This document shows, piece after piece, positions 1-7,982 of a stretch of 38,099 nt of DNA. The position numbers and the translations under genes are program-made. Location: assembly GCF_003270085.1 (NCBI RefSeq), contig NZ_QFDQ01000074.1, forward strand, positions 1 to 38,099. Reading direction: 5' to 3'. Numbering within the stretch: position 1 is the stretch's first letter; every line of letters begins with the position of its first letter. Origin of the DNA: Streptomyces triticisoli (GTDB taxonomy: Bacteria; Actinomycetota; Actinomycetes; Streptomycetales; Streptomycetaceae). The notes under the pieces are model-generated. The model saw nothing but the letters and a program-made list of their open reading frames with translations. It did not search any database and was not told the origin of the DNA.

Positions 1-486
1 GGGCCGGGCGACGGCCGGCACACCCGTCCGGTGACGGTCCGCTGGACCGAGCCGGGCCGGGCGCCGCGCACCGACGTGGCCCGCGTGCCGGCCGGGACCC
101 GGCACGGTGACACGGTCCCCGTGCGGGTCGACTCCGGTGGCCACGCGGTTTCCGCGCCGCCGGACGAGACCACGGTCCGACAGCACGCCGTCACCTCGGG
201 CGCCTGTGCCGCGGCAGCCGCCGCCTCCGCCGTCCTCCTCGCCCGCTCCGTCGTCCGCCGGGTCCGCCTGCGCCGCCGGCTGAAGGAGTGGGAGCGGGAA
301 TGGGCCCGCACCGGCCCGGAGTGGGCCCGCGGCCGGGCATGGCACCGTACCGGCTTGGGCGGGCCCCTGGCCGGGCATGACACGGCCGGCCGGCGACACG
401 GGGGCAGGTGCCGGGCCGGGGACTCGGGCACGCCCGCGCCGGCGAGAGGCTCTGGCGGAGCCTTCGGCCGCGGCCGTACGGTCTGA
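1..486 (+). CDS. Rv1733c-family membrane protein, C-terminal part (5' end outside window)
   Basis: The reading frame is open from the first base, so this is the 3' end of a gene that begins upstream; the GTG at 31 is probably an internal valine. What is visible is the pattern of Streptomyces Rv1733c-like proteins: an extracellular stretch (TVRWTEPGRAPRTDVARV, then a 'T-VPVRVD--G' segment), one hydrophobic helix rich in Ala (about codons 62-85), and a basic cytoplasmic tail with the family's 'EWEREWARTGPEWARG' pattern. The last 45 residues are Gly/Arg-rich and less typical. Function is unknown in this family. The call rests on motif memory, and only the C-terminus can be judged. Confidence 0.6.
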   Translation, partial: GPGDGRHTRPVTVRWTEPGRAPRTDVARVPAGTRHGDTVPVRVDSGGHAVSAPPDETTVRQHAVTSGACAAAAAASAVLLARSVVRRVRLRRRLKEWEREWARTGPEWARGRAWHRTGLGGPLAGHDTAGRRHGGRCRAGDSGTPAPARGSGGAFGRGRTV

Positions 487-519
487 TCGTCCGCAGTCTC
501 TCCGCAAAGGCGGTCGTTG

Positions 520-1488
520 ATGGCCCTGTTCGACCTTCCGCTCGACGAACTCCGCGAGTACCGCAGCACGTCCGCCGAGCCGGAGGACTTCGACGCCTTC
601 TGGTCCAAGACCCTCCAGGAGGCCCGCGAGCACGATCTGGACGTCCGGTTCGACCCGGTGGACACGGGGCTGACGACGGTGAAGGTGTACGACGTGACCT
701 TCGCCGGGTTCGGCGGCCACCCGGTCAAGGGCTGGCTGACCCTGCCCGCCCGGGCCGACGCGCCGCTGCCGCTGGTCGTGGAGTTCGTCGGCTACGGCGG
801 CGGGCGAGGGCTGCCGCACGAGCACCTGCTGTGGGCGTCGACGGGCCGGGCGCACTTCGTGATGGACACGCGCGGGCAGGGCAGCGCCTGGGGCGGCGGG
901 GGCGGCACCCCCGATCCGGTGGGCGGCGCGCCGGCGTACCCCGGCTTCATGACCCGTGGCCTGGAGGCCCCGGAGAACTACTACTACCGCCGGGTGTTCA
1001 CCGACGCGGTACGGGCCGTCGAGGCGGCGCGCTCGCACCCGCTGACCGACGCGGGCCGCACCGCGGCGATCGGCGCGAGCCAGGGCGGCGGCATCACGAT
1101 CGCGGTGGGCGGCCTGGTTCCGGACCTGGTCGCGATCGCACCGGACGTGCCGTTCCTGTGCGACTATCCGCGCGCGGCGACACTGACCGACCGCCACCCG
1201 TACCGGGAGATCGGCCTCTACCTCAAAACCCATCGCGGCCGCACCGAAGAGGCGCTGCGCACGCTGTCGTACTTCGACGGGGTGCACTTCGCCGCCCGCG
1301 GCCGCGCACCGGCCCTGTTCTCGGCGGCCCTGGAGGACCAGACCTGCCCGCCCTCCACCGTGTTCGCCGCGTTCAACGCCTGGGCGCAGGAGGACAAGGC
1401 GATCGAGGTGTACGACTTCAACGACCACGAGGGCGGCGGCCCCTACCAGGAGGCGGCCAAGCTGCGCTGGCTGCGGTCGTATGCCTGA
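520..1488 (+). CDS. acetylxylan esterase / cephalosporin-C deacetylase (CE7 family)
   Basis: An alpha/beta hydrolase of 322 residues, the usual CE7 length. The N-terminus (FDLPLDELREY, then PEDFDAFW) is typical. RGQGSAWG near residue 118 is the family RGQ motif. The nucleophile elbow GASQGGG places Ser at 187, with Asp273 in LEDQTCPP and His303 in DHEGGG completing the triad. These enzymes remove acetyl groups from xylo-oligosaccharides or cephalosporin C and act in the cytoplasm when, as here, no signal peptide is present. ATG 520 is preferred over the overlapping TTG 517 because it sits about 9 nt from AAAGG at 506-510. The stop overlaps the longest possible start of the next gene (ATG 1481), suggesting cotranscription. 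Confidence 0.9.
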   Translation: MALFDLPLDELREYRSTSAEPEDFDAFWSKTLQEAREHDLDVRFDPVDTGLTTVKVYDVTFAGFGGHPVKGWLTLPARADAPLPLVVEFVGYGGGRGLPHEHLLWASTGRAHFVMDTRGQGSAWGGGGGTPDPVGGAPAYPGFMTRGLEAPENYYYRRVFTDAVRAVEAARSHPLTDAGRTAAIGASQGGGITIAVGGLVPDLVAIAPDVPFLCDYPRAATLTDRHPYREIGLYLKTHRGRTEEALRTLSYFDGVHFAARGRAPALFSAALEDQTCPPSTVFAAFNAWAQEDKAIEVYDFNDHEGGGPYQEAAKLRWLRSYA

Positions 1489-1513
1489 GGCAGCCGAGCA
1501 CGACGGAGGGCTC

Positions 1514-2680
1514 ATGCCGGAGTACGAATCCTTGATCCACGGCCACTGCGACCCGCGCTTCGCGGCGGTGCGCACGGCGTTCGAGGAGAACTTCCGCGAC
1601 CGGGGCGAACTGGGCGCCGCGGTGGCTGTCACCGTGGGCGGCGAGACGGTGGTGGACCTGTGGGGCGGTTGGGCCGACGCGGCGCGCACCCGGCCCTGGG
1701 AGCGGGACACGCTGGTCAACGTGTGGTCGACGACGAAGGGCCCGACCGCGCTGTGCGCGCACGTCCTCGCCGACCGGGGACTCGTCGACTTCGACGCGCC
1801 GGTCGCCGCGTACTGGCCGGAGTTCGCCGCGGCGGGCAAGGAGAAGGTCCTGGTCCGGCATCTGCTGTCGCACCGGGCGGGGCTGTCCGGTCTGCGTGAG
1901 CCGCACTCGCTCGCCGACCTCTACGACTGGGAGCTGACCTGTGCGCGGCTGGCGGCGACGGAGCCCTGGTGGGAGCCGGGGACGCGGTCCGGGTACCACG
2001 CGCTGACGTACGGCTTCCTGGTCGGGGAGGTCGTACGGCGTGTGTCGGGGCTGCTGCCGGGCGCTTTTCTGGAACGGGAGGTGACGGGGCCGCTCGGTGT
2101 CGACTTCACCGTCGGGCTGCCCGAGCAGGAGGCGGGGCGGGTCGCCGAGCTGGTGCACGCGCCGGCCGCGAGGAGCGGTGAACAGGCGGCCGTCTTCGCC
2201 CGGTTGGCGCCCGCGGCCATCGCGGCGCTGACCAATCCGGCCGTGGGCGCCGCCCAGGCGAACACCCCCGGCTGGCGGGCCGCCGAGATCCCCGCCGCGA
2301 ACGGCCACGGCACCGCGCGGGCCGTCGCCGCGCTGTACGGCGTCCTCGCCGGGCGCGGGACGTACGACGGCCGCCGCGTGCTGTCGCCCGAGGCGGCCGA
2401 GCGGGTCCGCGAGGGGCAGGGCAGCTGCCGTGATCTGGTGCTGGGCGCCGGGTTCGAGCGGGAGACCGAGGCCGGGCTCGGCCTGTGGCTCAGCGGCCCG
2501 AACGGCTCCTACGGCCCCAACCCGCGGGCTTTCGGACACGACGGCTTCGGTGGCTCCTGCGGGCTCGCGGACCCGGAGGCAGGGGTGTCGCTGGGCTATG
2601 CCATGAACCGGATGGGGCCTCACATCGCCGACGATCCGCGGAAGATGGCCCTGGTGAAGGCCCTGTACAGCGCGCTGTGA
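1514..2680 (+). CDS. serine hydrolase, class C beta-lactamase / EstB-like esterase family
   Basis: A 388-residue beta-lactamase-fold hydrolase. It shows the SxxK motif in WSTTKG, a tyrosine motif in SGYHALTYG (Tyr-His-Ala, as in the carboxylesterase branch rather than YxN), and HDGFGG near the C-terminus in place of KTG. There is no signal peptide, so it is probably an intracellular esterase or amidase rather than a drug-resistance enzyme. ATG 1514 is chosen because GGAGGG (1505-1510) lies just before it and the protein then starts at MPEYESLIHGH; an in-frame ATG at 1481 would overlap the esterase stop. It follows the CE7 esterase closely and the two probably form a pair acting on esterified substrates. 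Confidence 0.85.
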   Translation: MPEYESLIHGHCDPRFAAVRTAFEENFRDRGELGAAVAVTVGGETVVDLWGGWADAARTRPWERDTLVNVWSTTKGPTALCAHVLADRGLVDFDAPVAAYWPEFAAAGKEKVLVRHLLSHRAGLSGLREPHSLADLYDWELTCARLAATEPWWEPGTRSGYHALTYGFLVGEVVRRVSGLLPGAFLEREVTGPLGVDFTVGLPEQEAGRVAELVHAPAARSGEQAAVFARLAPAAIAALTNPAVGAAQANTPGWRAAEIPAANGHGTARAVAALYGVLAGRGTYDGRRVLSPEAAERVREGQGSCRDLVLGAGFERETEAGLGLWLSGPNGSYGPNPRAFGHDGFGGSCGLADPEAGVSLGYAMNRMGPHIADDPRKMALVKALYSAL

Positions 2681-2732
2681 CCGGTGACGGGGGCGGGCGG
2701 GTTTCGGCCGAAGCGCCGGGCCGCCCTTCCCT

Positions 2733-2748
2733 ACTGGTTTAGACCAAT
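2733..2748. promoter_or_regulatory. DasR-type (dre-like) GntR operator
   Basis: ACTGGTTTAGACCAAT contains the near-perfect palindrome TGGTTTAGACCA, which matches the core of the HutC/DasR-type operator (consensus ACTGGTCTAGACCA plus two bases). It lies 62 bp before the start of a broken GntR/UTRA gene, the position expected for autoregulation. It may now be read by DasR or another GntR protein instead. Confidence 0.6.
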
Positions 2749-2810
2749 ACTGGATGTGGCGACTCAGTGAGCTCATGTGGTTGCCGTGCGTCACCAGCGG
2801 GAGGCGCGGC

Positions 2811-3595
2811 ATGGCCCGCACCACCGCCCGCGAGCACCCGACGGCGAAAGGGGCGGCCGAGGAACGGCCGCTGCACTGGAGGATCGCCGCCGAACTGCTC
2901 GGCGAGTTGCGCGACGGCACCCTTCCACCCGGCGAACGACTGCCGAGCGAACGTCAGTTGGCCGCACACTTCCGGGTCAGCCGGGAGACCGTGCGGCGGG
3001 CGCTGGAGGCGCTGCGCCGCGACGGCCCGGTCGCCACCGACCGGCGGGGCAGCCACGCCACGCCGACCGGACCGCCGGTCGGGGCGCCCTCCTGCCCGAC
3101 CTTCCCGGTCGGCGCCCGCACCGCCGACCCGGACGCCTGCGACCGGGCCACGGTGACCGGGGAGACGCCCCCGGAGGAGCACGCCACGGCCCTGGGGCTC
3201 GCCCCGCGGCGGCTGACCCTGACGCACCGCCGGCAGTCCGCGGCAGCCGACGGCACCGGCCTGCGCACGGCGGTGACGTCCTTCTCCGCCGTGGCCCTCG
3301 CCGAAGTCGAGGAGCTGAGCCTCCCCCACTGCCTCAACGGCGTGGGGGACCCCCATCCGCGACCGCGCCGACGGCTCGTGCGCCGCGCAGCTGCTGCGGG
3401 CCTACGACTGAATGCGGCGGGCCGGGCCGAGCCTGCACCACCGCGACACGATCACCCGGTTCGCGGACGGCCCCTCTGTACGCGCGACCCGGCGCGTCCA
3501 CGACCAGTACGCACGCCCCCTAGAGATCACCGACCTGCTCGCGGACGCCGGTCAGGACGCGCTCGTCCACGAGTTCACCCTGCCGCCGGCCGTCC
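2811..3595 (+). pseudogene. GntR-family (HutC/UTRA) transcriptional regulator, disrupted
   Basis: From ATG 2811 (preceded by GGGAGG at 2799-2804) the frame encodes a GntR winged helix (about residues 20-90, with LPPGERLPSERQLAAHF and VSRETVRRALEALRRDG) and the start of a UTRA ligand domain. At 3321 the frame is broken by a 34-bp palindromic repeat. The protein resumes one frame over at 3355 (IRDRADGS...QLLRAYD). It then meets TGA at 3409-3411 where the flanking sequence (YD-x-MRRAGPSLHHRD) suggests a Trp codon TGG was lost, and continues to about 3595 (LEITDLLADAG...HEFTLPP). There are thus two independent lesions. The last bases and the original stop are no longer clear; the frame runs on into the convergent methyltransferase. 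Confidence 0.75.
3321..3354. repeat. Streptomyces-type small palindromic repeat inserted in the GntR gene
   Basis: The segment folds as TCCCCCAC-t-GCC / GGC-GTGGGGGA around a TCAAC loop (3322-3349) and ends in ACCCCC. Its shape, C-run/G-run arms with a trailing GACCCCCAT, is that of a short dispersed palindrome common in Streptomyces genomes. Here it interrupts the UTRA domain: conserved-looking protein sequence resumes directly after it in another frame, consistent with insertion of a length not divisible by three (34 bp). No second copy was found in the window. Confidence 0.6.
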
Positions 3596-3628
3596 GAGCC
3601 GCTGCCCCTCGGGCGCGGAGCCGGGCCG

Positions 3629-4371
3629 TCAGGGCAGCTTGCGGGCCGCGATCATCCGGGCCCGCGGGCTGCCGTCGGCGCGTCGGCCGAACTCCTCCAG
3701 CGGGTACGACTCCACGCGGAAACCGGCCCGTTCCAGCTCCCGCCGCAGGTCGCCGAACCGGAAGGCGCGGTAGTACATGACGAACGGCGGCCGCCACACG
3801 GCGTTGCGCACCCGCATCACCGCGTCGAAGGCGAGCAGCGTCCAGAACGCCGTCGAGCGGGGGCGCGGGGGAGCGGACACCGGAAGGGCGAACAGGCCGC
3901 CGGGCCGCAGCACCGAGTGGACCTGGCCGAACAGCCCGGGCAGTTCCCCGGCAGGAAGTGTCCGAGCGCGCCGAAGCTGACGACCAGGTCGAACGCGGCG
4001 GCGAAGGGCAGCGCCCGGGCGTCCCCGCGCACCCAGCCGAGCCGAGGACCCGCGACCGGAGCCCGCTTCTGGGCCACGGCCAGCATCCCGGCGCTGAAGT
4101 CGACCCCCGTGACACTCTCCCGACACACCCGGGCCAGCACCTCTCCACCCGCACCCGTGCCGCAGCACAGATCGAGTCCGTCCCTGAACGGCCCCATCCT
4201 CCCCAGAGCCGACGCGACGGCGTCCAGCACCGCATCCGGCGTCCGGAACGGGGTGTGATCGAACTTCGGCGCGAGCAGGTCGTAGCCGCGCTCGACGGAG
4301 GACAGCGCCTGAACGGCGAGCTCGCGCAGGGTGGGACCTTCGGGAGTGAACACCCGCGTCAGCTTAGACAC
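3629..4371 (-). pseudogene. class I SAM-dependent methyltransferase with a one-base frameshift
   Basis: Read from GTG 4371 (after GGAGGGAG), the frame gives VSKLTRVFTPEGPTLREL, then the SAM-binding motif I DLCCGTGAGGEVLARV, VTGVDFSAGML and VRGDARALPF up to VVSFGALGHFLPG. The family sequence then moves to the next frame as ELPGLFGQVHSVLRPGGLFALP and ends at 3629. Adding one G to the four-base G-run (3946-3949 on the + strand) would restore LPGELPGLF. A homopolymer slip like this can be a real mutation or a sequencing error, so the gene may be intact in the organism. It is divergent from the catabolic unit A. The substrate is unknown. Confidence 0.7.
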
Positions 4372-4408
4372 CTCCCTCCACCCGGACGCCTTCCTTCTCC
4401 CGCCCCCC

Positions 4409-4437
4409 TTGACACCTCGATCACCCCTCATGACTAT
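4409..4437 (+). promoter_or_regulatory. sigma70-type promoter of unit A
   Basis: TTGACA (4409-4414), a 17-bp spacer and GACTAT (4432-4437) give a good housekeeping-type promoter with a predicted start near 4444. It lies directly before the shared operator element and the DUF1185 gene. Confidence 0.6.
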
Positions 4438-4438
4438 A

Positions 4439-4465
4439 TGAACCAACGGTTCGCTTAATGAACCA
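4439..4465. promoter_or_regulatory. shared three-half-site operator, copy 1 (unit A)
   Basis: TGAACC-AAC-GGTTCG forms an inverted repeat and a third half-site TGAACC follows, 20 bp after the first. The element overlaps the predicted transcription start, so a bound regulator would block transcription. It matches copies at 14153-14179 and 21677-21703. One palindrome plus one direct repeat is the arrangement known for the IclR proteins PcaU and PobR; the IclR gene at 18235 is the natural candidate. Confidence 0.75.
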
Positions 4466-4491
4466 GCGAGCCAGATCTCTGGAGGAGAGCC

Positions 4492-5055
4492 GTGCCCATT
4501 CGGGTCCGCAAGATCATCAAGCAGCTCGACGAGACGAGGCTGGAGAACGGCCGTGCCGTGGACCCGGTGCACCGGGTCGCGTTCGTCGGGGCCGTCATCG
4601 AGAACCCGTATCCCAGCGGGTACACCCAGGACCTCGTCACCCTCGCCGACGAGCTGGGCGAGGAGATCGGCAAGCTGGTCGGCCCCGCCTGTGTGGAGCT
4701 GCTGGGCGGTGAGGTCGAGGCGTTCGGCAAGGCCGCGCTCGTCGGCATCGAGGGAGAGGTCGAGCACGGCTCGGCGCTCATCCACAACCTGCGCTTCGGC
4801 AATGTCTTCCGCTCCGCCGCGGGCGGCACCGAGCTGCTTCCGGCCGCCGAGAAGGTCGGTCTGCCGGGCAGCCCGATCGACATCCCGCTCAAGCACAAGC
4901 TGGACGCCAAGACCCGCTCGCACCACCAGACGGTGACGCTCCAGGTCGCCGACGTGCCCCGGCCGCGCGAGATCTTCGTCGTGTGCGTCGCCGCGAACGC
5001 CGGCCGCCCGCTGGCCCGTCTCGCCGCGTTCGGCGCCGAGACCCAGAACCAGTAG
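4492..5055 (+). CDS. DUF1185 / AA_synth (PF06684) family protein
   Basis: 187 residues from GTG 4492, with GGAGGAG at 4481-4487. The family signature is clear: IENPY-SGYTQDL near residue 40, a central GKAALVG-EGEVEHGSALIH segment (about 80-105), and PIDIPLKHK...RSHHQTVTLQV (about 130-155). Known structures of this family show a variant of the Bacillus chorismate mutase fold and were suggested to act in amino-acid metabolism; no reaction is established. As the first gene of a unit with dihydropyrimidinase and a class III aminotransferase, it may act on a cyclic ureide, an enamine or imine intermediate, or a reactive semialdehyde. That is inference from position. Confidence 0.88.
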   Translation: MPIRVRKIIKQLDETRLENGRAVDPVHRVAFVGAVIENPYPSGYTQDLVTLADELGEEIGKLVGPACVELLGGEVEAFGKAALVGIEGEVEHGSALIHNLRFGNVFRSAAGGTELLPAAEKVGLPGSPIDIPLKHKLDAKTRSHHQTVTLQVADVPRPREIFVVCVAANAGRPLARLAAFGAETQNQ

Positions 5056-5098
5056 TCGGCCCACCACGCAGCAGCCGAACGACGAGGAGGGAAGTCCG

Positions 5099-6463
5099 TT
5101 GACCATCACCGAGACCGACACCGATGCCTGGACCGGGCAACGCGTCAAGGAAGCCGACACCGAGTACGTCATCCACTCCTGGTCCGTCCAGGGCGCACTC
5201 AACCCCATGCCGGTGGCCGGCGGCTCCGGGTCCTGGTTCTGGGACTACGAGGGGAACCGATACCTCGACTTCCAGTCCCAGCTCGTCAACCTCAACCTGG
5301 GCCACCAGCACCCCAAGCTGGTCGAGGCCATCCGCGAGCAGGCCGACCGCCTGTGCTACATAGGCCCCGGCTTCGCCGAGCGCTCCCGCGCCGAGCTGGC
5401 CGAGATGCTGGCCGAGCTCACCCCCGGCGACCTGAAGATGAGCTTCTTCACCACCGGCGGCGCGGCGGCCAACGAGAACGCCATCCGGCTCGCCCGCCAC
5501 GTGACCGGACGCCACAAGGTGATCGCCCGCTACCGCTCGTACCACGGCGCCACCAACGGGGCGATGTCGCTGACCGGCGACCCCCGCCGCTGGTCCACCG
5601 AACCGGGCGGGATGCCCGGAGTGGTGCGGATGCTCGATCCGTACACCTACCGCTGTCCGGCCGGACACCCGGACCCCTGCCCGGTGTGCTCCGGAGGGCC
5701 GCACCTGGAGGAGATACTCCAGTACGAGAACCCCGACACCGTCGCCGCCGTGATCGTCGAGACGGTCACCGGCACCAACGGCCTGCTCTACCCGCCCGAC
5801 GGCTATCTGCAGTCGCTGCGCGAGGTCTGCGACCGGTACGGCATCCTGCTCATCTTCGACGAGGTCATGGCCGGCTTCGGCCGCACCGGTGAGTGGTTCG
5901 CCTGCAACCACTGGGACGTCACCCCCGACATCCTCACCACCGCCAAGGGCCTGAACTCGGGGTACGTCCCGCTGGGCGCGATGACCGTCTCGGCCCGCAT
6001 CTCCGAGTGGCTCAAGGACAACATGTTCTGGGGCGGCCTCACCTACGCCGGACACCCGCTGGCCTGCGCCTCCGGCGTCGCCTCGCTGCGCATCATGCAG
6101 GAGGAGAACATCGTGGAGAACGCGCGGCTGCGCGGCGAACGCCTCGGTGCCGGACTGGCCAAGCTCGCCGAGAGCCACCCGAGCATCGGCGAGATCCGCG
6201 GCCGCGGCCTGTTCCACGGCGTCGAGCTGGTGAAGAACCGGGAGAGCCGCGAACCGCTGGTGCCGTTCAACGCCAAGGGCCCGGCCGCGGCGCCGGTCAC
6301 CCGGATCGTGAAGGAGGCCATGGCCCGCGGCCTCTACCTCACGGCCAACTTCAACGTGCTCCGGCTGACCCCTCCGCTCGTCATCGAGGACTCCGAGATC
6401 GACCTCGCGCTCGAGGTGCTGGACGACGTCCTGAACCTCGCCGATGAGCATTACGTAGGGTGA
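5099..6463 (+). CDS. class III PLP-dependent aminotransferase (probable beta-alanine / omega-amino acid transaminase)
   Basis: 454 residues from TTG 5099, preceded by GAGGAGGGAAG. Fold-type I class III features are present: TTGGAAANENAIRLAR (PLP phosphate region), RYRSYHGAT, the DEVMAGFGRTG block with Asp254, and the Schiff-base lysine Lys283 in TTAKGLNSGY. A cysteine-containing insert (RC-x6-PC-PVC, about residues 185-200) resembles that of omega-amino acid transaminases of the AGXT2 type. In this unit the likely substrate is beta-alanine or 3-aminoisobutyrate released by the nitrilase, giving malonate semialdehyde or its methyl derivative. The specificity is inferred from neighbours, not from residues. 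Confidence 0.88.
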   Translation: MTITETDTDAWTGQRVKEADTEYVIHSWSVQGALNPMPVAGGSGSWFWDYEGNRYLDFQSQLVNLNLGHQHPKLVEAIREQADRLCYIGPGFAERSRAELAEMLAELTPGDLKMSFFTTGGAAANENAIRLARHVTGRHKVIARYRSYHGATNGAMSLTGDPRRWSTEPGGMPGVVRMLDPYTYRCPAGHPDPCPVCSGGPHLEEILQYENPDTVAAVIVETVTGTNGLLYPPDGYLQSLREVCDRYGILLIFDEVMAGFGRTGEWFACNHWDVTPDILTTAKGLNSGYVPLGAMTVSARISEWLKDNMFWGGLTYAGHPLACASGVASLRIMQEENIVENARLRGERLGAGLAKLAESHPSIGEIRGRGLFHGVELVKNRESREPLVPFNAKGPAAAPVTRIVKEAMARGLYLTANFNVLRLTPPLVIEDSEIDLALEVLDDVLNLADEHYVG

Positions 6464-6513
6464 AGCTCAATGGTGAAGGAGATGTGGACGCGCCAGGGGA
6501 TAGGGAGAGCAGC

Positions 6514-7935
6514 ATGGCATCGACGCTGATCAGAGGCGGCACGGTCGTCAACGCCGACGCCGCCGTCCGGGCCGACGTACTGATACGCGACGGTGTGATC
6601 GTCGCGCTCGGTGCCGGCACGGACGACTGGAGCGCCGACCAGGTGATCGACGCGGAGGGCATGCTCGTGCTGCCCGGCGGCATCGACGCGCACACCCATC
6701 TCGAATATCCCGTCGACGGCTTCACCACCCGCACCGCGGACGACTTCCACACCGGGACGGTGGCCGCCGCCCACGGCGGTACGACCACGGTCCTGGACTT
6801 CGTGAAGAAGGAGCCGGAGCGGAGCCTGCTCGACACCTACAGGTCCCGGCGCGATGTCGCCGCGGCCAAGTCGGTGGTCGACTTCGGACTGCACGCGATC
6901 GTCCCGCCCCGCGAGCAGCAGCCCGACGTCCTGGACGACCTGCGGAAGCTGGCCGGGGAGGGGGCCACCAGCTGGAAGTTCTTCATGGCCTACCCCGGCA
7001 CCCAGATGGTCGACGACGGGGAGCTGCTGGAGGGCTTCGAACTCGCCCTGGAGCACGGCGTCCTGCCGATGGTGCACGCCGAGAACGGTCACATGATCGC
7101 CCGGGAGACCCAGCGGCTGCTGGCCGACGGCCGGACGGCCGAGGTCTTCCACGCCACCGCCCACGGTCACGACGCCGAGGCGGAGGCCGTGCACCGCGCC
7201 GTGGTCCTCGCCGAGTCCGTCGGCACCCCGCTCTACGTGGTGCACGTCTCCAGTGCCGCCGCGGCCGACGAGATCAGCAGGGCCAGGGCCGCCGGAGCCC
7301 GGGTGTGGGGCGAGACCTGCCCCCAGTACCTGGCCGTCGCCTACGAGGACTACGCCGACCTGGGCGAGAAGGCCGCCGCCTACCTGTGCTCGCCCCCGAT
7401 CCGGGAGCGGGGCAACCAGGAGGGGCTGTGGCGGTCCCTGGTCACCGGAGCGATGTCCACGGTGGCCACCGACCACGCCGGCTTCTGCCTCCACCAGCCC
7501 GAGGACCTGCCGCCGCAGAAGCTGCGCAGCCCCGGATACTTCCCGAAGGTCCCCAACGGGGTCCCCGGCATCGAGGACCGGCTCATGGTCCTGTGGGAGA
7601 CCGGGGTGGCGAGCGGCCGGTTCGACGCCTGCCGGTTCGTGGACCTGGTCTCCACCCGCCCGGCCAAACTGTTCGGGATGTTCCCGCACAAGGGCGCCGT
7701 CGCCGTGGGCGCGGACGCCGACCTGCTGGTGTGGGACCCGGCTGCCGACCACGTGATCAGCGCGGCCGGCAGCCACATGCGCACCGACTACAACCTCTAC
7801 GAGGGGATGCGCGTGACCGGCCGTCCGGTCCGCGTCTTCTCCCGGGGCGAGCAGCTCGTCGGCCCCGACGGCTCCTTCGACGGGGCCGCGGGCCGAGGAC
7901 GTTTCCTCACCCGGGGCAAGCCCCAACTGCACTGA
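6514..7935 (+). CDS. hydA: dihydropyrimidinase / D-hydantoinase
   Basis: 473 residues of the amidohydrolase superfamily. Metal ligands fit the dihydropyrimidinase pattern: H60 and H62 in GGIDAHTHL, the carboxylated lysine K155 in TSWKFFMAY, H188 in VHAEN, H244 in VHVSS and D320 in ATDHAGF, followed by the PNGVPGIEDR substrate-binding block. It opens dihydrouracil, dihydrothymine or hydantoins to N-carbamoyl amino acids in the cytoplasm. ATG 6514 is chosen because GGGAG lies just upstream; the longer ATG at 6460 overlaps the aminotransferase stop and adds an unrelated leader. Its position between a transaminase and a carbamoyl-amide hydrolase favours pyrimidine over hydantoin catabolism, but both remain possible. 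Confidence 0.92.
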   Translation: MASTLIRGGTVVNADAAVRADVLIRDGVIVALGAGTDDWSADQVIDAEGMLVLPGGIDAHTHLEYPVDGFTTRTADDFHTGTVAAAHGGTTTVLDFVKKEPERSLLDTYRSRRDVAAAKSVVDFGLHAIVPPREQQPDVLDDLRKLAGEGATSWKFFMAYPGTQMVDDGELLEGFELALEHGVLPMVHAENGHMIARETQRLLADGRTAEVFHATAHGHDAEAEAVHRAVVLAESVGTPLYVVHVSSAAAADEISRARAAGARVWGETCPQYLAVAYEDYADLGEKAAAYLCSPPIRERGNQEGLWRSLVTGAMSTVATDHAGFCLHQPEDLPPQKLRSPGYFPKVPNGVPGIEDRLMVLWETGVASGRFDACRFVDLVSTRPAKLFGMFPHKGAVAVGADADLLVWDPAADHVISAAGSHMRTDYNLYEGMRVTGRPVRVFSRGEQLVGPDGSFDGAAGRGRFLTRGKPQLH

Positions 7936-7967
7936 TGTCCCCACGCCCTTGACACGTCACACCAACT

Positions 7968-7977
7968 GACACGTGTC
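7968..7977. promoter_or_regulatory. 10-bp perfect palindrome in the dihydropyrimidinase-LLM gap
   Basis: GACACGTGTC is a perfect palindrome; the half GACACGT is also present 17 bp upstream at 7951-7957 inside TTGACACGT. It could be an operator for an internal promoter or a chance E-box-like site. No -10 hexamer at a proper distance from the TTGACA is convincing. Confidence 0.3.
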
Positions 7978-7982
7978 CACGA

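Noticed and set aside
7949..7978. TTGACA as a promoter for the LLM gene
   Set aside because: No acceptable -10 hexamer 16-19 bp downstream (CGTGTC, GTGTCC). Kept only as part of a palindrome finding.
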